From positions 28,367,934 through 28,431,933 of the forward strand of contig NC_045138.2 in NCBI RefSeq assembly GCF_008831285.2: DNA of 64,000 nt, read 5' to 3'. Origin of the DNA: Nymphaea colorata (Eukaryota; Streptophyta; Magnoliopsida; Nymphaeales; Nymphaeaceae). Both the position numbers and the translations under genes were made by a program. Below are positions 24,126 to 37,591 of the stretch, piece by piece (the first letter of the stretch is position 1; each line of letters begins with the position of its first letter). Under the pieces are notes generated by a model. That model was not told where the DNA came from. It ran no database searches and saw only the letters and a list, made by a program, of their open reading frames with translations.

Positions 24126-24432
24126 AGGTCCTGTTTGGATGCATGTGCAAAAAAAAAAGGGGGTTTTGAAGGCAAAACCAGGTTTTTTGGAGTGTTTGAG
24201 TGTCATCAAAACTGGGTTTCAAGAAAACTCAGCTTTGATAAAACCTGGTTTTGTAAAAGGAAATGAAAAACCTAGCCCCCTTTCGGTTATTCAAAAACCG
24301 GTTTTAAATGTGTCACCTAAACAAAAAAAAATAATAAGTTTTTAAAACTTATTAGAAAAACTTGGTTTTTATAAAACTTAGTTTTTATAAAACTGGGTTA
24401 GAGAAAGGTGTCATGCAAATGCCCCCTTCAAG
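24126..24432. mobile_element. MITE candidate with imperfect ends
   Basis: Left end ggtcctgtttggatgcatg; right end, read inward on the other strand, 'gggggcatttgcatg'. The interior repeats 'aaaactgggttt' and 'aaaacctggttttg' phrases that pair with one another across the element. No exact target duplication was found. The left end resembles PIF/Harbinger Tourist-type ends. Similar interior phrases at 18660-18820 and 20060-20105 suggest other degraded copies. Confidence 0.4.
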
Positions 24433-25485
24433 TTCAAGTTTTATAAGGAAGTTTTGTAAGAAAGAGGTTCCACTTTTGCCCTTACAAGAGGAAGGGTCTA
24501 GTCGAAACATTTTAGTCATTTTCAACACATCAAACATGGTCTTTATTTTGGTCATTTTTTAACACACAGTCTGCTCTTATTTTTTATCTATAAAATTGGA
24601 ATTTCTAGAAGATCAGTATCAGTTTTTCAAAAAGTCCTGTGGAATTATTTTAATAGTATTATCGGTCATGTCAGTTTACCATAGCAGGAAACATTTTTAT
24701 CACCAACTGTCCAAAGGGTTTGCCTGTATGATTGTGACGCCTCTCTCTCTCTCTTTTGTTGCATTCACTTTCCAAGCACATGAAAGAAACAAAGGAAAAA
24801 GGTTTATGGCGTACGATTGATCCATTTGTAGGCGGATGGTAAAAAAGGGACGGTGGCCAAACACGTAGGCAGAACCAAATTCGTGTAAAAGTAGGCCAAG
24901 AAGTTAACTTATTCACTTGCGGTGCACACATTCGCTGGCCGCATGCAGTAGCAAGTGGACATGTCACATATATTCCATGTTTCCCTCTGCACCATATAAT
25001 TTCTACTCGTTTTGGCAGGCAGCCATTGCCCGGAGATTATTTGAAGAGAGAAAGGGAGAGATGGTAAACGACGTTTCATCCGGTTGTTGCGGGACATTGG
25101 TCCCAAGGAGAGAGGAGACATGTGATCTGGAAAGTAGCTGGTGCTCTTGATTTTAGGAGATCTGTGGTAATTGTTTCCTTCTATCGATTCATGGATTACA
25201 TTCAATTTGACATGAGGTAACAGGCAACATGGCTTCGCACGTCATCAACTTTAGTGGAAAGGTTTGATAGTAGACCATTAATTTCGGGTGATGAGAGGGT
25301 TTTCTATCCATCCCCCGAGCCAGAACCGAAGTTCTTTTCTTTTCCTTTCCTTTGACTCCAAAAGTTGTATCGATATATCTGGTGGCGAGAACTCCACGAG
25401 ATTGAATTTGCATGTGAGACCTAACACGCCTCAAGTCAGCCCGTTTGAGCTATAACCCCAGGGTGATGATAGTTGGCGTCCTAAG

Positions 25486-25812
25486 TAGGGGTGAATAACG
25501 AGTCGAGCTACTCAAGCTCGATCGCTAAAGCTCAGCTCATGAACGAGTTCGAGCCGAGTCATTTGCTTAACAAGTTGAGCTCGAGTTCATGAGTCGACTC
25601 ATTCAAATAATCGAGTTGAGTTCGAACTCGAGCTCAACACGTAATGATGAATAGCAATTATATTCAAACGAGTTTGTCGAGCCTTAATTGAGTGGAGCTC
25701 GAGCTCAACACGTCACTGCCGAGTCGAGATGGAGTTGCATCTGTTAAGCTTTTCTCGAGCTCGAGCTCGAGCTGACTAAACTCGGGTTCAATTTGGCTGG
25801 TGTTCACCCCTA
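25486..25812. mobile_element. MITE, GAGCTCGAG-rich, with TAGGGGTGAA ends
   Basis: Bounded by taggggtgaa at the left and ttcaccccta at the right, perfect inverted 10-mers. The 327-base interior is packed with self-complementary 'gagctcgag' and 'gagttcgag' phrases (for example around 25575-25640 and 25752-25775), so the whole strand can fold back on itself. No 8-base target duplication is visible; a TA dinucleotide flank is possible if the outer TA is taken as target. The ends are most like non-autonomous hAT elements. Confidence 0.65.
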
Positions 25813-27145
25813 ACAAAGGATGCAGTTGCGTTTGCTTGATAACAAAGAGGGGAGGGTTTTCGTCTACCAAAAGAGAATTGATTCCTAAGTTGGAAAACGT
25901 GAGACAATCCATTTACTCAAGTCCACGTAGTGGATTTCTTGCAATGGCCTCATGATTTTCTTCAAGCCGTGGTTTTCCACATAAAGTGATGTGTTCTTTC
26001 ATTTGTTTGATTCTCTATAGTTTGTTACTATTATGTTTTCATGTTGCATTAGTTGCACTTTGTGGGCTTCATTGTATGTGTTTGTTGAATTTTCTTTGAC
26101 ATTCAAATGAAAGAGAAGTTTTCCGCGACTTTTAAGTTTCTCCCAAACACTTATTACTCTTAGGATGCCAAAATAGTGCAAAGAATGGGATGTAGGAATG
26201 CACGTGGTGCATTCCATGCATTCCTTATTTGCCATGAGTTTCATATCAAACGTCCCTCTATCTCCAAGGGGATCGGTGCAATCGTGGTTGCTGGTGGGCG
26301 GCCAGCCTCCGTTTCAAACTCGTGTAGCAGCAACCTTTCATGTTGCAAAGAGGGAGGGAACCAATATGCAAATAATGCATACTAGGCAAATAATGCATAG
26401 TAGGGTGCCCACCCTGGAGCACCATAAAGCAGCCCTAGACCTTGGGGAGATGAGGGGGAAGGGAGAAAGCATCGGTTGTCGGATTACTTGATATCAAACA
26501 CTCATGTAAAGGTTGAGTTTTTTGAGTTAATGAACTAAGTTGGTGCTACGACCGTCCAAGTGATAACCAGCAAAATATACGGCCAAGTAAAAAGGTCTCT
26601 TTCAGCAAAAGCAAGTAGGAAGGGCACTTCAATTTCATTGCCCTCCTCTCACCATGAATGTCCTTCGAAAAAGGGACAAAAAAAGAGCTGGTAGCACAGT
26701 ACATGTTCCCCATCCAAATGATTTTAAAATAAACTCGTGGCTGTAGTTCATCGCCTCATCTCCGCAGAAAGAAAGGTGCGAATGCTTAGAATACTGAGAA
26801 GGTGTGGCTTGTGAGAGATGCCACCTTCAGCACTAGAGCGCTGAAGTCCAAGTTCCTAGCTTTGTTTAATCATTTTCATCCATTGATTGAACTGAATGTT
26901 TAATGGTCCAGTCACAACCCAGTTACTAGTTGGCCGCCTTTCTATAAGGAAAAGAGGATCAGTCCTACACTTTTTATCCCTAGCATATATGCAAAGGTGA
27001 TGACATTCGTTTCCAATATCTAAAGTCGGCCCGCTAGTGCAGTAACCCGACCAAAAACATAAACAGAAAAAAAGTAAACGAAAAGAGCCCCAACAATGCT
27101 TGTGAGTTATGACATAAGCATTCTCCTTAAACAATGTTGCATTAA

Positions 27146-27298
27146 GGGGGCATTTGGCAACAAAAACACTAACATAACATAGTGTTCCATCAAGGGCAGA
27201 TTCATGAAACAATGTATTATAGTGTTTAATAAATCTACCGTAATTTTTGAGACATATTTATGGAACATTATGTAAGTGATTTTGTTACCAAACGCCCC
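27146..27298. mobile_element. Tourist-like MITE (PIF/Harbinger type) with TAA target duplication
   Basis: A 153-base element. Inverted ends of about 24 bases, ggggcatttggcaacaaaa at the left against ggggcgtttggtaacaaaa read inward from the right, differ at about three positions. TAA flanks both sides (27143-27145 and 27299-27301), the 3-base target duplication of PIF/Harbinger elements. It is too short to encode anything. Interior phrases ('ttcatgaaacaatgt', 'aaatctaccgtaattttt') recur in degraded form near 7785-7870, 20740-20800 and 56950-57070. Confidence 0.75.
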
Positions 27299-28980
27299 TA
27301 AGTATATTGGCTAACTAGTTATGATGTTTGAAACGTATGAAATCATACACTAGGATCAAGTATCTGCATGCGTGTCTAGATAGATGGGGTGAGTTACTGT
27401 TCCCAAAGATATGCTAATTAGTTGGCTAATTAGGACAATTATCATCAATCACAAGGTGTCACATGTGACTTAACAATCATAGGTCTTAAGAATTTCAAAC
27501 TTTCGTGGCGTTATTCAAGAGTCACATGCTACACCTGATCTTATGATGCAAACGTCTGTTTATCATGGTTGCAGGTTGGAGAATTGTAGATGTGTTTCTC
27601 CAAATACGGTACTTGACCTGTGATTGTTGATCATGTAGTGCTACAATGAAAGAGGCCAGGCAGGCAGGTTTTCAACGCTCATGTAGATATTTGACTGCGA
27701 GTTTTAGTCCTTGGCCAATATCCAATAGCAGCAGTTCAGCAAGAAGACCTATATGGCGACAGCCTAAGCTGTTGCTCATGTTTCATTTCATTGTAGTCGC
27801 AATATCAAGTCTAATATGTTAGCATTCAAATGTGTACGAAACTAAGAATCAGAATCTCAATAGTGCTTAAGAATCAGAGACTCAATCCTTCTGCTTTTCC
27901 ATATCTGTTACTTCTATTTAGTTATGACTGAAATTCAACAAAAAGCTTTGATAAAGCAAATGAGCTCGAAGATATTGAAAGGATTAACCCCAGAGAGTAA
28001 TTAGGAGATTGAAATTGTGAATGCCAAAGTGCCGAATTAGTGAGAATAGCTAAGCATTAACTGCAAGATGTACAGAGACTTGGATGCCTAGCTAGTGGGT
28101 GTGCAAATCTCCATGTTGGTTCACTATCAGAGTTCTGCAATTGGTGCCCGTGCCCATCAAATCCTTTCTTGTGCGCGCCGTGGCTCAGCTCTGCAAGAAA
28201 GCATGTCTCTTGGTGGGCTCAAAAGACGCCAAATTTTTATCTTGTCAACTGCCAAAATACATAACTGGTCCAGCCAATGTTGCCTAGCTCAACACCCACC
28301 ACGGATTTGGATCATTGTAAAGCCAAGGACACTAAAATTGTCCTTGAAATTATTCCAAATAAGTACATATGAGATTTTTCATGAATACAACAGAACTTGA
28401 ATGTCTTTATTAATGTCTCGAATGTTGGGAGTTCGATTATATGTAAGGTTAAATTTGTGAATGGTCCTGTGTCGTGAATTACTGTAGGACCTGTCCGATA
28501 AATTTCACATCAAGTTCAGAGGGACTGTTCGTTTGCATTTGCAGTTGAAGAAGAAATATTGAAACAATAATCAAATCTAAGAGGTTAGCTGCTGCATTTA
28601 ATCTTGCTGCAAAAATCAGTATATATAGTTCTCAAGAAAGTGATCTTTTTTGGTAATTTGAGAAAGGCAAAAGTGCATTGGGCTGAGCTTTCTCGCTTCT
28701 CTATACAACATTAAGTATATAATTTTTTAGTGCATGCTATCCGAGTAAAGGGTTGTCGTTTTCTGAAATCAATAAGTTGAGACATGAAATTTTAAAGAAA
28801 AGGAAAAAGAATTCAGGTGGTCAGTGATCATGCTGCCGAGAAGGTTTCCAGATCACAAGAATCCGAAAAGACAGAGAGCAAAGCCTCACGGGTACAGAAA
28901 AACAAAAGACTGTGCTTGTAGCCTGTGAACCCGCATGAGGTCACAATCAAACCCGTGATCATACCCCCATCATTCCATCC

Positions 28981-29100
28981 GCTTCTAGAGAGAGAGAAAC
29001 AACTTTAAATAGAATCTAAATCCAACAACCTTCCCTCTGCCTTCTTCCAACTCCCACCAGCTTTTTCTCTCGGCTCCTCTCTCCTTCTCTCTCTAGAGAA
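28981..29100 (+). promoter_or_regulatory. Core promoter and leader of the pectinesterase gene
   Basis: A TATA-like tttaaata at 29004-29011 is followed by a CT-rich tract (29030-29098) ending just before the ATG. The (CT)n leader is typical of plant promoters. The true start site is not fixed. Confidence 0.45.
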
Positions 29101-32100
29101 ATGCCGGGTGCCCATCAAATTCTCTTCATTCTAATCCTCTCATTGTTGGTGAACTCAGGCCTCACACTCCCACACAGTAAGGGCCTTCGACCCATCCCCC
29201 GTCACCAACAGCCGGCTACCCCACAGGGGATGCCGTCTCCTGCCACAAGGAACCAACAGATAGAGGAGCAATTCATGATGTGGGTAAGGTGGATGGACAC
29301 TCTAAACCACTCCCTCTTTGAGACCGCCATGAACAAGGTATACCCTTCCTTCGTGCTCACTGTCGACAAGAACCCCGCCGCCGGGGACTTTAGGACGATA
29401 CAGGCCGCCATCGACTCCTTACCCATCATTAATTCAGTTAGAGTAATCATCAAAGTGAATGCAGGGATCTACAAGTAAGCATCAAGTACCAACACACTCT
29501 CTACTGCTTGTATTTGGTATTTTCATTGAGCTAATTCAGTTCTGTGGTAGAGGGTGACTGTGACTCGGACAGTCTGCATGTGACATTGTGACATGGGTTG
29601 AAGTCTTGCAGGCAGAGCCACAGATTAGGACCAAACCACAGCTTCCCCTGCAGATGCACACTAAACTGACCTCCCAACTATTACCAAGTCATTTGCAAGT
29701 ATCTTTAGATGTTAGAGATGGCGGAAGGTGAAACCAATAACTCTGGACTCAATCCTTAAGTATCATACAGGTCAATTATGAGTAGTGAAGTGAAAGCCTG
29801 CCCATTGGCACTGAACTTCATCAGGACAAAACGCTGAGCATTTTTGGGACGTGTTTGATAAGGACACAAACAGTGCATGCTCACCATGCTTTTTTGTTGT
29901 TTTTCAGTTTCTACTTCCCCTGATGCTTTGACCTTATGGCAGAAATTTTTTCAGACTGCAAGTTTTGAGCTTTAGGCCTCTTTCAACTTAAAAACGCGTA
30001 GAAGCTTTACTTCTAGACTGATCATCTCTTTGGCCGCATAATGGAGCTACAGTAGTGCATGTGGCCCCAATATAATTAAGCTTTTGTGATCATTTCAGGG
30101 AGAAGGTGAACATTCCTGCAACCAAGTCATTTATCACCATAGAAGGAGCAGGTGCGGACAAGACGGTGGTGGAATGGGGTGACACGGCTCAGACACTGGG
30201 GTCAAATGGGCATCCCATTGGAACCTTCAACTCTGCAACTTTTGCTGTGAATTCTCCCTACTTTGTAGCCAAAAATATTACTTTTAAGGTGAGTGCTACA
30301 TCTCATCACTAATTCTACATATTAGATATGGGTTCTATACTGGAACTTAAAGGCTCGATGCTCTTAAAAGGTTGGAAAGTGGCCATCAGGGAGCTCATAA
30401 ATGGGCGGTCACAAATTGATCAGCCAAATGCATGGGAAATCTGCAGACCAAAACTTGATATATTGCGCCTGGAAATGAAAATGCTATCTTATACACTACC
30501 AGCTCAACGTCTTCCGTTTTGTAGAGTAGTCTCATCACTGCAGTTACTATTCTGGCAGTTCCAGATGTATGGTCCATGTTACTGGGTGACTCAATCATGG
30601 AATAACCAGGTCCCAATTCTTACCCTGCCATACCCATAAGCAATTTCAATATTAAGTTTGCAGAGTGCTCTCGTTATAAAAGAAAGGCCAATATTCTAAC
30701 GCCAGTGTGATATATTTTACTGCAAATTTCGAAGTGGGCCAGTTCGTTTTGACGTTCATCTGCTTTCTCTCATTTGCTAATTACTTAAGATGGTCTTGCA
30801 TGAACCCGTTCTCCTTGAGGAGCACTCTCCAACAAAAGCAAGAGAATGATTCTTAATTGCAGAGAGAGAAGGCCCTTGGAAGATGGTGGAACTACGTATC
30901 CTCTACCATCACCAAATAGGGGGGAAAAAAGAAGCATATCTGCGCGTGCCTCTTCTTGATCTTCTTTAGGAAGCAACGCATACTGCGTTTGGTGACTAGT
31001 TCGAGTGCAGTCTATTGTTTAAAACAGAGAAAACCAATAAATTCTTGTTCTGATTAATGAATCGCATATTTTAGAAAGGTTAGGTATCGTTGAGTTTCGT
31101 GGCAAAAGCCTTTTTATAGAATTTGTGAAATTTCATTATTATATTTTTGTATCCGTCTTTTCCTAATCATGTCCTTTCAAGTTTCAACCCACTTAAGCAT
31201 TCTTCTTTTACTCCCTTTTCTAGGCAAAGGTTGTGGTTCTAGGGCATTAAAAGACAAGGACGAGAAGAGATTTCATTGTGGTCCTTTCACTTTGTAGTCT
31301 CTTTGCTTCCAGCGCTTCAGTGAAGTGATTCCCTCTTCTTTAAAGGACAAGACCCTCTGCCATCCTCTTTGAAGTTGGTGGGGTCAGTATCTTTATGTGT
31401 CTTTACATTATGATCGACCATGTAATCGTCTTTTGTGTCTTTGTGTATCTTTTTAGCCCACCGCCCCTTCAGAGTGTAGGTTTTAGTACCTGTTCCAAAC
31501 AGTAGACTTCACAGTGCTGGCATGAAAACCGTATTTTCTGAAAAGCTTTGTTTGCAATGGTTTCCACCGCAGCCTTTTCTCAAGCTCGTTTCTTTTTGTT
31601 CCCCAAAAAACTTGAAATCAACCTTCTGCTTTTCTGTAAACAAGGCAAGTTAATCGTTCATTTTGAATAATTAGAGTCATTAAAGCTGCCATGGAAAGAA
31701 CAGATTCTGCCTTCGATTCAAGGACTAGGTTGAACACAGATAAAAAGATAGCATGATTTTGGAGTAGATTGGAAAAAGTAAAGCTAATTATAGTTGCATA
31801 ATGAACTCAGTTAAAACAGGAAGAAGAATAAAAGCCAGAGAGGGATCAACAGTTGACAAATTCGAAAACAAAGATGAATCTAAGCACTCGGTCAGATTAA
31901 TTGTTTTTCTGGCATTTAACGGAGGCTAACCGGAGCGCCGGAATGTGAATTTGGCAGAACACGACGCCGGTTCCGCCACCAGGAGCGGTAGGCAAGCAGG
32001 CAGTGGCATTGAGGATCTCGGGGGATACAGCTGCATTTGTGGGCTGCAAGTTTCTGGGTGGGCAAGACACACTGTATGATCACTTGGGCAGGCACTACTA

Positions 32101-34136
32101 TAAGGACTGCTACATTGAGGGATCTGTTGATTTCATCTTTGGCAATGGCCTGTCTCTCTTTGAGGTACTGACCAATTGCTTCTCTCTCCCCTATAATTGT
32201 TACTTAAATCATGCTTAAGAAAAGGTAAAGTTATAGAGACACCAGCCGCAAAAATGTGAATTTTATGTGAAATACTGTTTATCTGAAGATACTCCTTTTA
32301 TTATCGAAGATACAAATGGTCTTTTAGATATATTTTAGTTTTTGCACTCTTGGTCCGTTTGTTGTAATTTCCCACATACTAAGTGCTTGTTTGTAAAACC
32401 TCAAAAGTTGAGTGGCTTTTGTAAATTTTCTAAAAGAAAGAGGAAAGAGGTCTTGTTTGGTTTTATTTCTTTTGGTTTTTTAATTGAGAAGCCGGAAGAT
32501 CGGTGATTTTCATGTACTTTTTAGCCCGTGAAGTCTTAGTACGTTTCCTGTTCTGGGGGGATGAGAAAACCAGTGACCAAGAAATCCACAGGCTGTAGGG
32601 AAGGGTGGATGGTTTTCATGAGAAAACACATTCTTGGACAACTTTTTTACTGAAATTCTCAATGGAGATTAAAATGGAATTCGTGGTTGAGATCCATACA
32701 TGATCCCTTTCTGAACTTTTGGCTTAGTCTCAATGAAAATCTGAGCCATGAAGTATCTTGAACAACAGTAAGGCCCTCTTGTAAAAATATCGAGAAATAC
32801 ATACGACAGTAAAAGAAAATAGATCACTCTATCTTTTCCCTCTTCAGTTCTCTCTCTCTCTCTCTTCTAATTTACAGAAAGGAAGTAGTAGTGGTCTTCT
32901 TTATGCATCGGAAAGGATACAGAGAGAGAAATAAAAAGCTACTAAGCTCCTCTTTTCTGCCACTTCTTTCCTCCTTTTATGTAGTTTCTTTTGAGCCTTT
33001 GACAAGCTTCTTTTTCAACAGAAAAAGTTACCCTTTCAACCATTCTTTTTGGACTGGGGGCAAAATAAAGAGCCTTTCTTGCATGATCTCAGATTTTATA
33101 TTGTCTGCCAACAGTCTTTTCATCTCAACCTGATTAGCATGAAACAAAATAAGGGTCTGCATAAAGAACACTTCTAGTCAAAGAACCAAAAACTCACTTG
33201 CATAATTGGCTTAAACTTTTTCAGTTTCAAAATTTTAACCTTTTCTTCATATTTGGGAAGACATTGTAGTTGTAGAATTTCAATAAACAAAAAGAGAAAG
33301 AGAGACATCAGAACTACCCATGATCTAAAATTGAACAGAAAGTTGAAGAAGCTAACTTTCTGATGTGCAGGGCTGCCATGTACATGCAATTGCTCAGAAC
33401 TATGGAGCTCTCACAGCGCAGGACAGGATGAGCCTGCTCGATGACACAGGCTTCTCATTTGTGAACTGCAGGGTAACTGGTTCAGGTGTGGTTTTCCTTG
33501 GGAGGGCATGGGGCACCTTCTCTAGAGTCATCTTTGCCTACACTTACATGGACAATATCATCATCCCCCAAGGCTGGTATAATTGGGGTGATCCCAACAG
33601 AGAGATGTGAGTACCCCGCCTTATACTGCACCATTTAAGGATCTAAGCTGTTAAGGGCTTCATATATTGTTTTCCAAACACATAAACCCTAATTCAGATC
33701 CAAGTATGAAAAATAAATTCTGAATATGAGGCCTGGTTATTCTAGTTGGATCTGGATTGGGGTTTGATCAGTCTCGTTGTAGTAAATCTGGACCAGTGAC
33801 CGGTCCAGATTGACTTTGAACTTGAAAATCTGATTGGGATTGCATAAAGCATGACCAATTTCAGGATCTCCAATTGATCTTCCTGAACTTGGTAGCTTTT
33901 TCTTGTGACAAATAATTCACATGTTTTCCTAGTAGAGTCACATGGGTACTGATTTGTTTTCTTTTTTTCTTTTTGTTGGTTCCTGCAGGACTGTTTTCTA
34001 TGGGCAATACAAGTGCCTGGGGCCGGGAGCAAACTATGCTGGCAGGGTTGCTTGGTCAAGAGAGTTGACAGATGACGAGGCCAGACCATTCATCAATCTT
34101 AACTTTATTGATGGCACAGAGTGGATCAAGATCTGA
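29101..34136 (+). CDS. PME: Pectinesterase, PME53-like, without PRO inhibitor domain
   Basis: Carbohydrate esterase family 8 enzyme removing methyl esters from wall homogalacturonan. Exons 29101-29474, 30099-30288, 31958-32164, 33371-33606 and 33989-34136 join in phase to give 384 residues. An N-terminal signal peptide (about 1-22, core FILILSLLV) directs export; no PMEI-like pro-domain follows, so it is a group without PRO. Catalytic landmarks: GIYKEKV (about 122), Q202 in QAVAL, Q224-D225 in QDTLY, D246 in VDFIFGN, R302 and W304 in LGRAW, then a C-terminal YNW, VFYGQY and FIDGTEWI. Both catalytic aspartates and the arginine are present. The sequence follows Arabidopsis PME53 almost end to end. 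One oddity is TAQDR at 272-276, where the family has TAQGR. Introns 2 and 3 each exceed 1 kb. It stands alone, with about 7 kb to the next gene. Confidence 0.93.
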
Positions 34137-34599
34137 TCTTCAGTTTAGCTAGGCTCACACATTGTAAATTGGTGCCAAATTCAACAACATCCCATTGTCC
34201 ATGACCTTAATTCATGAATCATTGATAGAGAAAGATTTGGATTTTTAACTTTGTGAGCTCTCTCTTTCTCTCTCTCCTTATCACAAACAGTAAGTGCTAT
34301 GTTGAAGATCAGATGGATCGACTTTTATGAGCCTTGTCCCTCGCCAGATGGTTGGGCCGGTGGCTGTGAGAGACCAGTCTCTGGTTCTTATGAGTTCCTA
34401 GCATAAGCCTAAATATGCATAGGCCTAGAAGTAAGGGCTCAGCGGCTGGCAGGTGAGTAATAGAGTCCGGCACTAGGTGCGGTTTTTTAGAGTTAGAAAC
34501 CGAAAAGGAAAAAAAAAAAAAAAAAGCATCAGGGTCCTTTGAAAACAGAGCTCACCCGTCTAGGTTCGGTCCAGAAATTTAGACCTAAAGCGAGTCGCC

Positions 34600-34745
34600 A
34601 AATTCTCAAAGGAGGATCCAATCAATTAATTTATATCTAAATTTTAAAAAATTTCACTTGTTCTATATAAAAATTTTGAAAAATGATAGTAAAAAATTAA
34701 AAACTTTCATTTGGCCCCTCATAAAAGTTTTTAGCTCCACCTTGA
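34600..34745. repeat. Dispersed repeat, copy related to 20790-20945
   Basis: Same phrase order as the copy at 20790-20945, starting in 'aaattttaaaaaatttcac' and ending near 'agctccaccttga'. It lies downstream of the pectinesterase gene. Confidence 0.55.
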
Positions 34746-37187
34746 ATCCTATATTAATTCCATGGGACTAACTTGCATAACAGTGTACTGCTAATTTGAA
34801 AAGAAGAGCAAGTATGCCTTGTCCTATATTAGCACAAGTAAGTTCCTTCCAAATTCTAAGCAGACAAGACCTTTCAATGACGTCAAAATGAAAAGGAAGA
34901 CATGGAACTCTCACTTGTCAATAAATAAGATCTACGACACAGCGGGTACTTCATTGACTCCCCATCCCAAGCCCATAACGACCGACGTTCGAATTTTCAA
35001 ATTTTCCAGTCATTTTTCTCAAATTTTTAGTCGAAAACCCAAAAAATTACCCACCCCCAAGTAAATAGTTTTCTTTTATAAATTTTCCTTTGAAATCAGT
35101 TGGCCAAAAGAACAGCTCAAACAGGCGAGTTGGGGAGTTATGTTTTTGTATCAGAAGAGGGGGATACCGACACAGCTTTTGATCTTGAAGACAAAAAAAA
35201 AAAAAGTTAATGATCATTGGAATGGAACTTAACAATCTAATATAAAAAAAAATCAGGTAAACTCCATTAAATATTAAAAAAAAGTAGAAGAAATTTATCA
35301 CAGTAACGATCTTATTCCTCCTGTTTGCATGTTGACACGCGATTGGGAGGGACAACTGTTAGAATCAAAGAACTATGTCTCCTGGCGTTGAATTGGTTGC
35401 ACAAATTTGAATCAACCTGACTGGAATAGTGTGTCTCGGTCTCCTCAGTTTGATTTTGAAGCGTCAGGGAGTCCAGTGGCAGGTGACATGAATCCACTAC
35501 AAATTTATGGAGTCCGTAGCCGCATTAAGTAGATAACGATAGAAAGATTCTATTCTAGTCTACCTTTCCAAATCGCAATAATAATAATAAAAGAAAATAA
35601 ATAGCCTCAGATAGGTGCTTGCTTTTTCAATGGTGAATAACTTTCAAAATGTATCACAAATTTCTAAAAAATGTTAATGCGCCATTGCTCCTTTTTTTTC
35701 GTCTTGGAATTTTGCAACTTATTGTTTAAAGTGTAAACTGACACTACCAACCCACTAAATTGTGCTAAGTGGGCTCTGCGGCAATGAAGTTGGGCTAAAC
35801 GAAACGCTTATCGAACTTGTTCGAGAAAGATCGATAGTTCAAGTAGTAGTGGGCTTTTGATGGCATGAGAAGAATTTGAAGCAAACTTTTCTCCGGCTTA
35901 TGAAGATTGAAGCACTTCATTAAAGAAAGAAGTTAAGGTCTCAGGAGTCAGGACTGAGTTTAATATTTTTTAGAAAATTTCACTTGCTAAGTTGTAAAGT
36001 GGGTGAAACATTTCCTAAAAAGGAAAAAAAAAAGGTCACCTTGTTTACCATTTGCTTCTCATTTTAGTTGAAGAAAGACATATTTTTGTACCAATAGTAT
36101 GTCTTTATTAATTTTCATAGCCTTGGTGCAGTAGTCATAGTCAAAATTTTTACAACGGCCTCAAAAGTCATCGAGGGATTGGGTTAATGGTCAGAACGGG
36201 GATTGGTAAGCAGTCAGTTTTCGTATTATCGAAATACCAAAAGTAGGTCATGTACCCTTACAAGAACAAAGGGCTGGGTGGGAGATTCGACTCACCTTTG
36301 GGCGGTAAGATGAAATATTTTTCATGCTTCCCCAAAAAAAAACTGCTTTGAAGCCCCACAAGGACGTATCATCGCTAGTCAGAACTGTTGCTATTCATAA
36401 AATCTTGTGCAGTTTGATTATTGTGAATGTGATGCCTTTGTACTCATAAGTGGGACCATTGTACTAATTGGCGGGCATCGGATCCATGCTACCCAAAAGC
36501 ACAATCATGGGTCTTGCGGGTAAGCTGAGGACAAGGTTTCGACTTTCATCTCGGAGGTACGATGAAATACCCCTCTTATTCACCATCAAAAAGAGCTATA
36601 CATGCATCAGATAAGTTAATCAAACCTTAATTTGCTTTCATAATGCAAAAATGCACAAAAACAACATGCATGTGGCATGCCATTTCAGGATTGCAATGCT
36701 CTCATATTGGCATTCAACACAAATATCATAAATGGTAGAAGATTTGAGCCTGGACAACCAACACGCACTACAAGCCAACTGGATGCCCTAGTAACTAGGA
36801 AAACCAGGATTCCATTTATAGGTACCGCTGCTTTAAATACTACAATTTTAAATGAAGTTTCGATACCAACTAAAGAAATTTCTTTATCGCGTTTTATTCC
36901 GCACTGCCATCTTCACCAGATATCCCTACTATTTCTCCAGCTGAAGCATTGGGAAATTGCACCTGTATTTATTTTCACTGAAAATTGTTTATTACATTTA
37001 ATTTTCTCTGGACATCATCTATTCCCCACAATTGACATTTACAACATGGCCATAAAAGGACTGCCACGATAGCGGTTAAGTGCTGTTTGAGGCTGCAGAA
37101 ACAGTTTCTCTATTTTTACGGACCATTTTATGTCATGTCATAGAGTCATGCCATTCAGGTTATGTTTTTAGAGTTTGTTTGTTTGTG

Positions 37188-37190
<3 letters not shown>

Positions 37191-37219
<29 letters not shown>
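37191..37219. repeat. (AT)n microsatellite
   Basis: Uninterrupted alternating AT. A second AT run lies at 37344-37369. Confidence 0.9.
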
Positions 37220-37223
<4 letters not shown>

Positions 37224-37591
37224 GAGAGAGATTGAAATCCCCCAAATGCCTTGAGCTCTGTTATTCTATACATTATGTTGGTGTGATTAAGAACATTGCT
37301 TGATAGATTGAGAGGCCCGAGGATTTTTTCATCAAACTTAGATGGATATATATATATATATATATATAAATAGCTACTAGAACCTCATTATCTAGGTTAT
37401 TGATCACAAGAAAATCGTAGGATGGGAATAAATTGTAGATATAAAAATAAAACTATTTTTCAAGAGTCTGAAATATACCCTAAAATAGAAATTGGGTTAT
37501 GTTAAGAAAAACCATTTTTTTCCCTCTTCTTTTTTTATTCTCCTAATTTGATAGGTATTTCCAACTTTTACAAATGTAGTTTTACTTTTAT

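Larger units (their letters stand above)
22300..28980. other. Gene-poor spacer upstream of the pectinesterase
   Basis: About 6.7 kb without a supported gene. It contains three MITE candidates (24126-24432, 25486-25812, 27146-27298), listed separately. The open frames I checked (for example 24917-25150, 26176-26491 and 28095-28400) lack recognisable domains. The last kilobase presumably includes promoter sequence of the pectinesterase gene. Confidence 0.5.
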
